Below, piece after piece: positions 34,014 through 45,600 of a stretch of DNA of 64,000 nucleotides (position 1 is its first letter; the number at the start of each line of letters is the position of its first letter). Position numbers and translations under genes: made by a program. This DNA is from Verrucomicrobiota bacterium. Lineage in GTDB: Bacteria; Verrucomicrobiota; Verrucomicrobiia; Verrucomicrobiales; V1-33. The notes below the pieces were generated by a model. The model searched no databases and had not been told where the DNA came from. It saw only the letters and a program-made list of their open reading frames with translations. The stretch lies in assembly GCA_003402705.1 (NCBI GenBank), contig QQNF01000006.1, positions 44,631 through 108,630 on the forward strand, in the 5' to 3' direction.

Positions 34014-35261
34014 ATGCAGCCAAAATCCAGTCCCTACTCCCTCATCGAGGGCGGCGTCTGCGCCGCCGCGGGCTTCCTCGCCAACGCGGTCTCCTGCGGC
34101 ATCAAAGACCCAGCCAAACCCAGACTGGACCTCGCCCTCATCTTCTCCTCAGGCCCCTGCGAAACCGCCGCCGCCTTCACCACCAACAAGGTCAAAGCCG
34201 CCCCAGTCAGGCTCTGCCAGGCTCACCTCCGCCGCGGCGACGTCCGCGCCGTCATCGTCAACAGCGGCAACGCCAACGCCTGCACTGGCCCAGTCGGCAT
34301 GCAGGACGCCAAACACATGGCCGACCTCACCGCCAGACAACTCGGCCTCCGCCCCTCCCAGGTCCTCGTCGGCTCCACAGGCATCATCGGCGTCCCCATG
34401 CCCATGGCCCGCATCGCCCCAAAAATCCCCGATCTCGTCAAAGGCCTCTCCCGCGACAACCCGGATGACGCCTCCCGCGCCATCATGACCAGCGACACGC
34501 GCCCCAAATCCATCGCCATCGAGGTCCCCATCGGCAACCACACCATCCGCATCGGCGGCATCGCCAAAGGCGCTGGCATGATCTCCCCTAGCATGGGCAC
34601 CATGCTCTGCTACATCACCACCGACTGCGCCCTCTCCGCACCCCTCCTCAAATCCTGCGTCAGCGACTGCGTCCAGAATTCCTTCAACCGCATCACCATC
34701 GACGGCGACACCAGCACCAACGACACCGTCGTCGTCATGGCCAGCGGCTGCGCCGGCAACCGCCGCATCACCTCCACCGGCCAGCAGTACGAATCCTTCC
34801 GCGCCGCCCTCGAATGGCTCATGCTCCAACTCGCCCGCATGATCGTCGCCGACGGCGAACGCGTCACCAAATTCGTCGAAATCCAGGTCAAAGGCGCCGC
34901 CACCCACATGGACGCCCGCAAGGTCGCCGAAACCGTCGCCAATTCCCTCCTCGTCAAATGCTCATGGAACGGCGGCGACCCTAACTGGGGCCGCGTCATG
35001 CACGCCATCGGCTACAGCCGCGCCCGCATCCAGGAAGAACTCATCGAAATCTACTTCGACGGCCACATCGCCACTCGCAACGGCATCGCCGCAGGCACCC
35101 CCATCGAACTCCTCCGCAGCGCCGTCGCCAAACCCGAATTCTGCGTCACCATCGACCTCAATCTCGGCGAAGCCTCCTACACCGTCTACACTAGCGACCT
35201 CTCCCAGGAATACGTCGACTTCAATCGCACCGAATACGCCGCCCCCACCAAGGCATCCTGA
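34014..35261 (+). CDS. argJ: Bifunctional ornithine acetyltransferase / N-acetylglutamate synthase
   Basis: 415 residues. The oxyanion region GSTGIIGVP (120-128), KGAGMISPSMG (185-195) and the autocleavage site GTML with nucleophile Thr196 are present; the family more often has ATML. VNSGNANACTG (82-92) and NGGDPNWGR near the C-terminus are diagnostic. The precursor self-cleaves into alpha and beta chains and recycles the acetyl group from N-acetylornithine to glutamate. With argC it forms part of the cyclic arginine pathway; the other arg genes are not in the window. Confidence 0.96.
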   Translation: MQPKSSPYSLIEGGVCAAAGFLANAVSCGIKDPAKPRLDLALIFSSGPCETAAAFTTNKVKAAPVRLCQAHLRRGDVRAVIVNSGNANACTGPVGMQDAKHMADLTARQLGLRPSQVLVGSTGIIGVPMPMARIAPKIPDLVKGLSRDNPDDASRAIMTSDTRPKSIAIEVPIGNHTIRIGGIAKGAGMISPSMGTMLCYITTDCALSAPLLKSCVSDCVQNSFNRITIDGDTSTNDTVVVMASGCAGNRRITSTGQQYESFRAALEWLMLQLARMIVADGERVTKFVEIQVKGAATHMDARKVAETVANSLLVKCSWNGGDPNWGRVMHAIGYSRARIQEELIEIYFDGHIATRNGIAAGTPIELLRSAVAKPEFCVTIDLNLGEASYTVYTSDLSQEYVDFNRTEYAAPTKAS

Positions 35262-35380
35262 CAACTCCGACGCCCCGGGGCCTCCCCCATCCCCGCTCCC
35301 CGGCCGCCTCCCCATCGCGTTTCATCACGCACTGGCGGATTTGACGCGCACCCGCCCACCCGCCATCTCATGGGATCACC

Positions 35381-36376
35381 ATGATCCCCCGCATCTTCCT
35401 CCTCCTCGCCGCTTCCGCGGGCCTCATCCCGCTCTCACTCTCCGCAGGCGATTCCCCTCCCGCCACCCCAACCGCTCCCACTCCCGCCGCCCCGCGCAAA
35501 ACCACCCCAAAAGCCCTCCCCCGCAACCCCGCACCCACCGAGGCCAACGTCCGCTACGGCGACCACGAACGCAATGTCCTCGACTTCTGGAAGGCCGACG
35601 CCAAATCCCCCGCCCCTCTCCTCTTCTACATCCACGGCGGCGGCTGGCAAAACGGCGACAAGGCAGGCATCGCCGTCGATCGCTATCTCAAAGCAGGCAT
35701 CTCCGTCGTCTCCATCAACTACCGCTTCACTTCCCAGGCCGGCGACGTCTCCCCTCCCGTCAAAGCACCCCTCTCCGACGCCGCCCGCGCCCTCCAGTTC
35801 GTCCGCTCCAAGGCCGACACATGGAACATCGACAAATCCCGCATCGCCGCCAGCGGCGGTTCCGCCGGTGCCTGCTCCAGTCTCTGGCTCGCCTTCCACC
35901 CGGACATGGCCAACCCAGCCAGCCCAGACCCCATCGCCCGCGAATCCACACGCCTCTTCACCGCCGCCGTCAACGGCGCCCAGACCACGCTCGACCCCCA
36001 GCAGATGAAGGAATGGACGCCTAACAGCCGCTACGGCGGGCACGCCTTCGGCTTCAAAGGCGATTCCTCCAAAAAACTCTCACAATTCGAGGAGTTCCTC
36101 GCCGGACGCGACTCCATCCTCCCATGGATCGCCGAATACTCGCCCTACGCCCTCGTCTCCAGCGACGACCCTCCCGTCTACCTCCAGTACGCCCAGGCCC
36201 CCGCCCTCGGCCAGCCCCAGAAAGACCCCACCCACACCGCTAACTTCGGCGTCAGACTCATGGAACACTGCAAATCCAACAGCGTCTCCTGCGAACTCTT
36301 CTACCCAGGAGCCCCCGGCAACCCCCGCAAGTCCACCGCCGATTACCTCATCGCCGTCCTCACCGCCCCAAAATAA
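35381..36376 (+). CDS. Secreted alpha/beta hydrolase (esterase, HSL-like)
   Basis: 331 residues with a signal peptide (FLLLAASAGLIPLSLSAG) and a Pro/Thr-rich linker. The oxyanion motif HGGGW (85-89) and nucleophile S161 in SGGSAGA mark the hormone-sensitive-lipase type fold. The expected acid region is present, but the C-terminal end (YPGAPGNPRKSTADYLIAVL) shows no His at the usual catalytic position, so activity may be altered or supplied by another residue. It stands alone after argJ and before a bidirectional terminator. Confidence 0.8.
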   Translation: MIPRIFLLLAASAGLIPLSLSAGDSPPATPTAPTPAAPRKTTPKALPRNPAPTEANVRYGDHERNVLDFWKADAKSPAPLLFYIHGGGWQNGDKAGIAVDRYLKAGISVVSINYRFTSQAGDVSPPVKAPLSDAARALQFVRSKADTWNIDKSRIAASGGSAGACSSLWLAFHPDMANPASPDPIARESTRLFTAAVNGAQTTLDPQQMKEWTPNSRYGGHAFGFKGDSSKKLSQFEEFLAGRDSILPWIAEYSPYALVSSDDPPVYLQYAQAPALGQPQKDPTHTANFGVRLMEHCKSNSVSCELFYPGAPGNPRKSTADYLIAVLTAPK

Positions 36377-36406
36377 CCGCACCCGCACACTAGCTCCAAT
36401 CTAACA

Positions 36407-36444
36407 AAAAGCCGCCGACGCTGTTTCCAGCACCGGCGGCTTTT
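36407..36444. terminator. Bidirectional terminator between convergent genes
   Basis: AAAAGCCGCCG and CGGCGGCTTTT arms enclose a 16-base loop. It sits between the stop of the esterase (36376, + strand) and the stop of the PQQ propeller gene (36458, - strand). Confidence 0.85.
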
Positions 36445-36457
36445 ATCTTAATCACCC

Positions 36458-37732
36458 TCACCGCCCTTCCCCACCCGCCGGCACTTCCGTCACCACCGCC
36501 TCGCCGCTCGCCCAATCCAACGCCACCAGTCCCTTCAAATCGCGCACAAACACCCGGCCGCCATCCACCGCCACGTGCGCCCACGTTTCTTCCTCACACA
36601 CTTTCTTCTGATCAATGATCTCCAGCTTCTCCGGCGTCGCCTTCAGCAGATACAGCGTCCCCTTGTGATCCAGCGCCAGAATCCGATCCCCCTGCGCAAT
36701 CAGGCTCCAGTACTCACCCAGCTTGTCGTCCGACTGCCAGTGCTGCGTCCCCGTCGCCAGATCCAGACACGTCACTTTCTGGTTCCTCAAATGCATGAAC
36801 ACTTTGCCCCCCACAATCACCGGGGTCGACATATAACCCTCCGCCTTGTGCTCCCACGCCAGCGCCACCTTGAACGCCTCCCCTTCCTTCGCAATGTCCC
36901 ACGCCTGCGACAACCCGCCGTAAGCACTCGTGAATATCCGGTTCCCCTGCACCACCGGCGTGAAAACATTCATCCCCCGGAAGGTCTTGATCTTCTGCGC
37001 CCACAACTCTTTCCCGTCCGCAGGATCCACCCCGCAGAGCATGTCCCGACCCTGCACTAGCAACTGCCGCTTCCCCGCCACCGTCGCCAGCACCGGCGAC
37101 GAAAACGAGCCCCCCATCATCCCGCCACCCTCATCCATCGTCCGCCACACCACTTTCCCGCTCTTGCGATCAATCTTGCACAACCCCGCACCCGCATGCG
37201 CATACACATGCTCCCCATCCACCAGCGGCGAACACACAAACCCGAACGCCTCACCCTCCGACTTGAACTCGGTCTTGAAATCCAACCGCCACTGCTGCTT
37301 CCCAGTCTTCGCATCCAGCGACACTAGCACGTCCTGCATCCCCGCCACCAGCAGCGATCCCTCCGCCAGCGTCGGCGTCGACCGGATCCAGTCACCATTC
37401 CGCTTCGCAAAAAACGGCACGCCCTGATGCCCTTCCCACTCCGCACTCCACACAATCTTCCCAGTCTCCACATCCACCGCATGCGCCTTCTCCAGCCGCT
37501 TGTCCACACTCTCCGTCGTGAACACATGCTTCCCGTCCGTCACCGGCCCGGAATAACTCGCCCCCAGCGGCAACCGCCACTTCTCCTTCAATCCCGCAAA
37601 ATTCGCCGGCCACTTCTTCCCAGCCACCGTCCCATCCCGCTCCGGCCCCCGCCACTGCTGCCAATCGGCCCGGACCGACGGTAAACTGAGGATGCCTAGC
37701 GATAGAACTGCCAGTATAGACGCGGTTTTCAT
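36458..37732 (-). CDS. Secreted PQQ-like beta-propeller protein
   Basis: 424 residues with a cleavable signal (ILAVLSLGILSLPSVRA) directly followed by DWQQWRGPERDG, the standard start of this verrucomicrobial/planctomycetal family. Blades carry the tryptophan docking pattern (TGKIVWSAEW, TGKQQWRLDF, SGKVVWRTM, DGKELWAQ, TGTQHW). These propellers usually act as scaffolds or non-canonical PQQ proteins outside the cytoplasm; a catalytic role cannot be assigned. It is convergent with the esterase and shares its terminator. Confidence 0.9.
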   Translation of the reverse strand: MKTASILAVLSLGILSLPSVRADWQQWRGPERDGTVAGKKWPANFAGLKEKWRLPLGASYSGPVTDGKHVFTTESVDKRLEKAHAVDVETGKIVWSAEWEGHQGVPFFAKRNGDWIRSTPTLAEGSLLVAGMQDVLVSLDAKTGKQQWRLDFKTEFKSEGEAFGFVCSPLVDGEHVYAHAGAGLCKIDRKSGKVVWRTMDEGGGMMGGSFSSPVLATVAGKRQLLVQGRDMLCGVDPADGKELWAQKIKTFRGMNVFTPVVQGNRIFTSAYGGLSQAWDIAKEGEAFKVALAWEHKAEGYMSTPVIVGGKVFMHLRNQKVTCLDLATGTQHWQSDDKLGEYWSLIAQGDRILALDHKGTLYLLKATPEKLEIIDQKKVCEEETWAHVAVDGGRVFVRDLKGLVALDWASGEAVVTEVPAGGEGR

Positions 37733-37814
37733 AAGATTCTGTTGGACTGTTGGTTAACGGAAATGCACTTTAGAACGCCTGCCCCTCCCCCACGGGCGCA
37801 TCCGCTTTCCCGGA

Positions 37815-39611
37815 TCATCTCCCCGCCGCCCACGCCGGTGCCGCCGCTTCAAACGACACCCACTCCCCGCTCACCGGATGCCGGAACGCCACATGCGCCG
37901 AATGCAGACACAGTGGCTCTCCGCCCATCTCCCCAGTCACCGTCTTCCCCGTCCTCCCTCCCGGCAGATAAAACGGATCCCCCACTACCGGATGCCCCAG
38001 CTGCCAGAGATGCGCCCGAATCTGATTCGTCCGCCCCGTGAACGGCTCCGCCTCCAGCAGCGCCGTCCCATCCCCGCTCCGCTCCAGCACCCGGAACCCA
38101 GTGTGCGCCTCCAGCGCCCCCTCGTCATCCTCCACCGCCCGCACCCCGACCTCCCACGGCAATCCATTCACCAGCGCCCGGCTCTCAAACTCATCCTCAC
38201 CAGGATGCCCGTGCACCCGCACCACATAGCGCTTCCGCACCCCGCCCGACGCAAACTGCTTCTGCACCAGCCCAGCCCACCGCCGCGACCTCGTCAGCAC
38301 CATCACCCCGGTCGTCGACGCATCCAACCGGTGCGCCGGCCGCACTTTGTCAGGATAAACCGCCAGATTCAGCAGGTGCACCAACGTGTTCCGGCAGAAC
38401 CGTCCCGCAGGATGCACCGGCAATGGCGCAGGCTTGTCCACCACCACCAGCGCCCCGTCCGCATACAACACCCTCACCGCCGCATTCACCTCCGGCTCAA
38501 TCTCCGCAGGAATCAGATGCACCAATCGATCCCCGCCGCGCAACACACTAGCCAATCCCAGCACTTCCCGCGCAGGCCCCAGCAACCGCCCCGCCGCCGC
38601 TTCCGCCTCCCACTTCTCCTCGCCCACATGCGGCATCACCCGCCGCAAACACTCCACCAGCGTCCCGCCATCACACTCCCGTGGCACCTTCAACGGCCGG
38701 AAATTATCCGCCGCCACACTCCCCGGCAGCGGCTCCCTAACCACATCCAGCCGCTCCTGCAGCCGCGCCACCCGCGTCTCCACAATCCTCTCCGGCGGCA
38801 GCCAGCACTGCGGACAACTCCGCCCCGGCACATACTTCTCCGACTCCTGATCCTCCGCCGTCAGCGGTGCCTGACACGCATAACACTGCGTACTGTCCGT
38901 CTCCTCCAGCGTCGGATCCAATCCCACCCGGTGATCAAACACAAAGCACTCCCCGTCATAATGATCCCGCCCGCATTCCTCAAAATACTTCAGAATCCCT
39001 CCATCAAGCTGGTAAATCTCCCGGAACCCCTCCCGCTCCATATACGGCCCTGCCTTCTCGCACCGGATCCCCCCCGTGCAGAACATCACCACCGGCTGCT
39101 CCTTCATCTCCTCCGGCAATGCCGCCACCGCCTTCGGAAAATCCCGGAAATGCCGGATCCCCGCAGGCACCGCACCCCGGAACGTCCCTAACTGCACTTC
39201 ATAATCATTCCGCGTGTCCAGCAGCACCACCGGCCGCCCCTCGTCCAGCCACCGCTTCAACTCCCCAGCCGCCAGCTTCGGCGAGGTCCGCTGCGCCGGA
39301 TCAATCCCCGGAACCCCGAACGCAATGATCTCTCGCTTGATCCTCACCAGCAGTCTCGAAAACGGCTGCTGCTCGCTGTAACTCACCTTCGGCGTCAATC
39401 CCGCCAGCCCCGGAATCGCCCGCAGTTCTCCTAGCAACTCTTCCAGCCCCGCCTCCTCCCCAGCCATGAACAGATTGATCCCCTCCGTGCTCAGCAGAAT
39501 CGTCCCCAGCAACCGACGCTCCCGGCAGTACGCAAACACGCGCTCCCGCAGAACCTTCAGTTCCCCAAGCGGCGTGAATTGATAGGCGGCATAGTTGGCG
39601 ACGCGCGGCAT
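37815..39611 (-). CDS. Fusion of tRNA uridine(34) hydroxylase TrhO and RluA-type pseudouridine synthase
   Basis: 598 residues from the ATG at 39611 (MPRVANYAAYQ), where TrhO homologues begin; the frame is open to 39860 only through Gly-rich out-of-frame sequence. Residues 1-~245 are TrhO with rhodanese active site C178 in FCTGGIRCEKA and the LLSTEGIN motif; cysteine pairs (CYAC, CPQC) follow at 243-269. Residues ~375-598 are an RluA-family synthase with the catalytic motif HRLD (D430), ASTTGVMVLT and GRTNQIRAHL. The product likely hydroxylates tRNA wobble uridine and isomerises uridine in RNA from one chain. Confidence 0.92.
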   Translation of the reverse strand: MPRVANYAAYQFTPLGELKVLRERVFAYCRERRLLGTILLSTEGINLFMAGEEAGLEELLGELRAIPGLAGLTPKVSYSEQQPFSRLLVRIKREIIAFGVPGIDPAQRTSPKLAAGELKRWLDEGRPVVLLDTRNDYEVQLGTFRGAVPAGIRHFRDFPKAVAALPEEMKEQPVVMFCTGGIRCEKAGPYMEREGFREIYQLDGGILKYFEECGRDHYDGECFVFDHRVGLDPTLEETDSTQCYACQAPLTAEDQESEKYVPGRSCPQCWLPPERIVETRVARLQERLDVVREPLPGSVAADNFRPLKVPRECDGGTLVECLRRVMPHVGEEKWEAEAAAGRLLGPAREVLGLASVLRGGDRLVHLIPAEIEPEVNAAVRVLYADGALVVVDKPAPLPVHPAGRFCRNTLVHLLNLAVYPDKVRPAHRLDASTTGVMVLTRSRRWAGLVQKQFASGGVRKRYVVRVHGHPGEDEFESRALVNGLPWEVGVRAVEDDEGALEAHTGFRVLERSGDGTALLEAEPFTGRTNQIRAHLWQLGHPVVGDPFYLPGGRTGKTVTGEMGGEPLCLHSAHVAFRHPVSGEWVSFEAAAPAWAAGR

Positions 39612-39667
39612 CTCCAGACATGGCACGCCGCGCCCCTCGCATCCAGGCGGAAATTCCACCTCGCCCG

Positions 39668-42600
39668 TCACGGCACCACCACCGCCCTCAGCCTCAGATA
39701 CCGCAACACCGGAACAGGCCCCGCTCCCCCATCCTTGCAGACAATCCGTACAAGGCCAGCCGGCATCGGCACCACCGTCACCACGCCCTCCCCAAGTGCC
39801 ACCCCCGCCCCGTCCGCCCACGCCGCCGCCCCCGGCACCTTCCGCGCCACCGTGCTCCACCCCGCCAGATCAGAACCCGCCACCACCTCGTACGTCACCC
39901 CTTCACTCCCATAACCGCCCGGCAACGCACTCGTCTCCAGATCAAACGTGAACGTCAGCACCCCATCCGCTCCCGCACCCACCACCGGCAACCGATCCGC
40001 TCCCTCCGCCACCGCCGCCGACTTCGGATCCGTCCCCAGCGCATACTCCATCGTATTCACCAGTCCATCCCCGTCACCGTCCAGCCCCAGATCCGCCATC
40101 GTCAGCCCGTTCGCCGCAAGCCACGCCGCCAACCCGCTCAACGGCGGAGCCGTCCACCCACCCGGTGTCCCGAACTTCACCGCCGATCCCTTCCAGTTCG
40201 TCCTCTCACCAAACTGATCAAACGCCGTCCCACGACTCACCAACTCGAGACTGTACCCAGTCCCATTCGTCTCCGCCCACGTGCTCTCATACCGGAACCA
40301 CAGAATGTTCGCATCCCAAGGCGACGGCAGCCGCAACGCCAGCGTCTCCCCATTGTTGTCCAACGCTCCGTCATACACCCCAGCCACCGGCAGCGCCTTC
40401 CCATACCGACTCTCAAACGCCACGAGGTCCCGCACCAGCAATACCTCCACCCCTGCCTCCAGCCGGAACCCCGGCGGGAACGTGAACGAGATCCCCTGCA
40501 CAAACCTCACCCCGCCCAGATCCAGCCCCACCGTCCCCGTGTTCACCAGCTCAAGGTACTCATAACCATTCCCGCCCTCCGGCGAATACATGATCTCCGT
40601 AATCCGCAGGTGATCCAGCACCTCCACCGCATTCACATACCCAGAATCACTCGTCCCATTCGCCGCCCCAGCCGTCGGCAGCGTGAAATACCCCAGCCCG
40701 CCAGTCCCGCCGCTCTCTACCCGGCCCTGACTCACATCCGTCACCTGCGGGAACGTCCTCACACTGTCCATCAATTCCCCGCCCGCTCCATACAACAGTA
40801 ACTCCGACGTCAGGCTGTCGATCCGGAACGATGCATGATTCGCCCCAGCCGACACATCCCCGTCCGCCACCAGCTTCACATAACCACCACCACCAATGAA
40901 ACTCAGCGGCGGAAACGCCGGTGCCGTCCCGAACCGCGCATCCGTCAGCGTCAGCCCACTCAGACTCGCAGGATAGGGAGCCAGATTCGCCAGCTCGATC
41001 CAATCCTCCCGATACCGCAGCCCCGTCGCCGCCAGCCACTCGTTGATCACAATCTGCGACGAATCACTCATCCGCGCCGCCACATTCACCGCCTCCCCGG
41101 CCGTCGGCACCGCCAATCGCCACTCCGCCAACGCACCCACCCTCGCCAGCGCATACCCCGCCGGCAGCGGCCCGAACTCCACACTGTCCCGCAACACCCC
41201 AGCCGCATCAAACAAATACACCCCGTCCCCATCATTATCGACCCGGAAATTCACAAGGCTCACTTTCAATAACCCGCCCGACCCTAGCGATCCCGTCAGC
41301 GCCTGCTCTCCCGGCGTTGTCACACTGTCACTCAGACTCCAGCCCGTCAGATCCACCGCGGCGCCACTCCGGTTCACCAGCTCCACATACTGCTGCTCCG
41401 CAGTCGGCGTCGCCGCAAACGTGTCGCCCATCGCCTCCCCCAGCACCACCACCGGCATCGCCGTCTCCACTCGCCACTCCCGCACCGTCGGCAGCGCCTG
41501 CGCCCCGCTATCATAAAGCCTCGCAGGATCACTCCCCTGCCAGTTCCCAGCCATGTCCTGTCCCAGCACTTCCAGCACGTGACTCCCGGCCGCCAGCCCG
41601 CTCACCGTCAGCACCGCCTGACGCACCGTCGCCACCGCACCCCGCGGCATCACACCCCCACTCCCAATCTGCACCGGCGCACTCCACGCCCCTCCGTCCA
41701 GCCGCCACTTGTACGCCACCACCCCCGGACCTCCCACCGTGAAACTCGCACTCGTGTCCGCCACCGTCCCCGACGGACCGCCCAGCACATACGCCCACTC
41801 CGGAATCTGCGCCCCATAACTGATCCCCCCAGGCGCTGTCGTCCGCGCCAGCGATTCCATCCGCAACCCGTAATCCTCCGCCACAGGATCCACAAACCCT
41901 GGCGCTCCCGCCTGATTCGGTCCGTACGTCCCGCTGAAATACCCGCCCGGATGATTCGGCCCGATCACCGGATCAGCCACCTGATCCAGCAGATTGTGGA
42001 AAAACTCGATCTTCGTCGTGATGTCGTTCACCACCACATTGTTCACCTTCCGCGCATCAGGCCCGCTGAACAGTCGCGGCACGTTGCTGATGATGTTGAA
42101 CCCCATATATGCCCCGTCCCCGTAGCTCGGATTCGTCCCGTCCTGCGGAATGAAGAAGTTGATCGGCGCACACACCACATTCTGCGTCACCGTCTCCCCC
42201 CGAAACACATAATCCGGATGGATGCTCCCTATCGTGTTGTGCTCGAAAATCGTCGCCGTGTTCAGCTTGCAGTTGATCACGTGATCCAGATCATAACAAA
42301 TGTTCCGCGCCATCATGATCGTCGTCCCGCTCCCCTTGTCGCCGGAACTGATCGCATTCGAATAACCTGTATCATTCGTCCAGAAATCCTTCCGCGCATT
42401 CTCGAACACATTGCTCGCAATGTACGCATCACCACCCAGATCCATGTGCTCGTCCCCGGCCAGCCCGTAAAAATGATTGTACCGGCAGTCGATCACAAAC
42501 TGCCCGTTCGTCTGGAAATTCGTCACCGGATCATGCGGCGACCACCGCCCGCTGTCACAGTCAAACACGTCCTGGTGCCCGCGGTTCCCATGAAACGAAT

Positions 42601-45600
42601 TGAAATACACCCGCCACCACCCGTTCAGTGGCATCCCGTTCGGAAAATTCGCCGCATTCGCCCCGCTCACCTCCGCATCCGTCGTCGGATACTCCACCTT
42701 CATCGGCTCCATGCTGTTGTCTGCCGCCGCAATGAAATCCGTCGTCGGTTCCTCAATCCGATTCACCAGCGGATCGAAAATGAACATGTCCGGAAAATCA
42801 CTGTGCGTCACCGTCAGCTTGCTGTTCCTCCCATAACACATCCTCAGATGCGTCCCCGCAAACGTGCAGTGATCCACCCACCCCCACGACCGGATGAACC
42901 CCAGCGACCCGTAATTCTCAGACCCGCTCGGCGACGTCCCCTGCCCATTCACAAAATCACAGAACCGGAACGCATTCTCCTCACCCATCGAATCATACAC
43001 CCGCAACCCCCCCCACTTCGGCGCTCCCGTCTGCGTCCCAAATTTGATAGGATCCACGTCGCTCGTCACGTTCGTCCCCGGCACATGGCTGAACACCACC
43101 CGGCTCCCAGCCGTTCCCTCCGCCACAATCCGCCCGTTCACCGTCATCCGGATGTTCTGATCAAACTGCACGTTCACCCCACCATCAATCCGCAACGTCG
43201 TCCCCGTCGGCACCGTCGTGTTCGCCGTCACCCGATAAGGCGACCCCGCCAGCGTCCACCTCACCTCACCAATCGCTCCGCCCCCGCCAGTCCCCGTCGG
43301 GAACGCCCCGATGTCCGCTCGGCTCCCGTCAGGATCCACCTGACCCGCATCAGGATCCCCCGCGTTGATACACGGGCTCCCCGCCGCCAACCGGTAGTCA
43401 TCAGCCCCGATCCCCGCAAACTGAGGATCCACACCCAGATTCCCCGTCCCGGGCCACACCGCCGCCCCAGCCGTGTCCGTGTCAAACGTCACACAATACG
43501 CAAGGGTCGTCGGCGCACTCGTGTACTGCCCCGCCCCGTTGTCGATCTGCACCGGCTGCTTCCCATGGAAAATCGAACTCGACGCATTCATCACCATCAC
43601 CCCATCCTGCGTCGGCGTTCCACCCGCACCCACCGGCTTCCACTGCGTCCAGAACGCCGTCGCCGGAATATCCGGATCCGGTGACGTCGGAGCCACCGCA
43701 TACCCCCACGGAGCCAGCGCCGTGTCATGCTCCTCAGCCACCAGCGTGCTCTTAACCATCGTCACCGTCCGCGTCGCCCCGGAACTCCCGTTCTTGAACG
43801 CCACACACTTGTCGCAGTCAATAATCTGCGTCCTCACCATCGTCAGATTGTTGTTCAACAGGCTGATCCCCTTGTCCCATCCCTCCCGCAGAATGCAGTC
43901 CTCCACATTCACCGGCCCTCCCAGACAATCCAGCACGTCGTCCCCGCACCGCGCCAACACCGTCCGCCGGAAATCCATCGGCCGACCGCTCCCGTTGTGC
44001 ACATAAAAACAATCCTCGTCGTCAGGCACGTTCGCATTGCTCTCCCGATAAACCGGAAGGCACTCCTGAATGTTCGAATCCTCCACCAGCACCGCACACC
44101 CGTCCTCCACCTCAGGCCCAGTAATGCACCGCGCCATCAAACTCCGCCGCATCGTGAAACTGCTCGCCCCGGACGCATACATCGCCTTCCCCGGCGCATC
44201 CCCTAACGCACTTTCCGTCACCGTCAGCGCACTCCCCGTCAGTCGCAGCACCGGCCCGCGGCTCGTATGCCCAACCCCCGGCGAATGCCCACCCCGCGTG
44301 ATCAATCCATACGAAATCGTCGACGTCCCCCCGCCGCTCAGCAGAATCTGACCCCACCGCGCCCCCGCATCCGCACAGGTAATGCTCACCGGCTGCGCCG
44401 CCGTCCCGTTCACCACCAGACTCCCGTTCACTATCAAGTCCGCCCCGGTAGTATCCCCAGCCCCGCTCGTCCCCGCCATCAGCACCTGCGTCCCCGCCGC
44501 CAGCTCCAGTACCCCGCCCGCCGGCACCGTCACATCCCCACTCACCCTCACCAGACCACTCCACGTCGTCGTCCCCGCCGGCAGCACGCCGCTCACCGTC
44601 GTCCCCGCCGCCGTCCCCAGACTCGCCACCGCCCGACCCGCACTCAGCGGCCCCGCCGTCGCCGTCAGCGTGAACGGCCCCGGATCCGCCGCCCCCGTCG
44701 CCACCGTCGCCGCCAGCCGCAGATCAAACGTCACATCACTGCTCGCCGCATCCGCCTGGTGCACCTCCACCGCAATCGTATTCACCCCGCTCGTCAGCAA
44801 CCCTAACGGCACCGTCAGCGCCGCCGTCGCATTCTCCCGCGTCGGTGCCCCGTTGTCCGCCGTGTACTGCGTCAGCGGCGCATTCGCCGTCAGATCCCCA
44901 TGCCGGTAAATCTGCGTCCCGTTCACATACACCACACACGAATCATCAAACCTCACCTGCCCAGTCACCGCCGTCACCGCCACCAGATCATCTATCGTAA
45001 AATTCCCGCGGAAAAGATACACCGGCGAACTCTGCGTCCCAGCCGCCGCAGGATTGTAATCCACCCGCGCGAAAGGCGCATTCTCGTCATTGTCTCCATA
45101 CCCAGTCTGCGTCGCACGGCTCACCCACGTCGCATCCTCCACAAACCCACTCTCACGCCACGCCGTCCCGCTCGACAACACAAACGCCGCCAGCGTCGTC
45201 ACCGTGAAATCCGTCTTCGCACGCCACACCGACCCCGCCGTCCCGCTCCCCGCCGCCCCAGTCCCACCCGTTCCATAACGGAACAAGGTCTGCGTCGTCG
45301 CCCCGCCCCCGCCGATCGTCACCAGCGCACTCCCAACCCCATTGTACAAGGTCACCGTCGACGGACTGATCAGCACGCCATTGCTCGCCGCCAGACTCAC
45401 CGTCGTGTTCCACGCGCTCCGATTGTAATTCCCCGACCCATCCCGCAAATCCACCCGCACTAGCACCGGCGTCCCCGGCACATAATTCTCAGGCGCTGTC
45501 AGCGTCAGCGATCCCGGAGCCGTCAGGGTCCCGTTCACCGTCGTCCCCGCCGCCGCATTCCACAGCACGTTCACCACTTCTTCGTGCACCACCGCCCCGC

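Noticed and set aside
39612..39860. 83-residue Gly-rich extension of the TrhO-RluA protein
   Set aside because: It overlaps the 3' end of the giant secreted protein gene in another frame, and TrhO homologues begin at MPRVANY.
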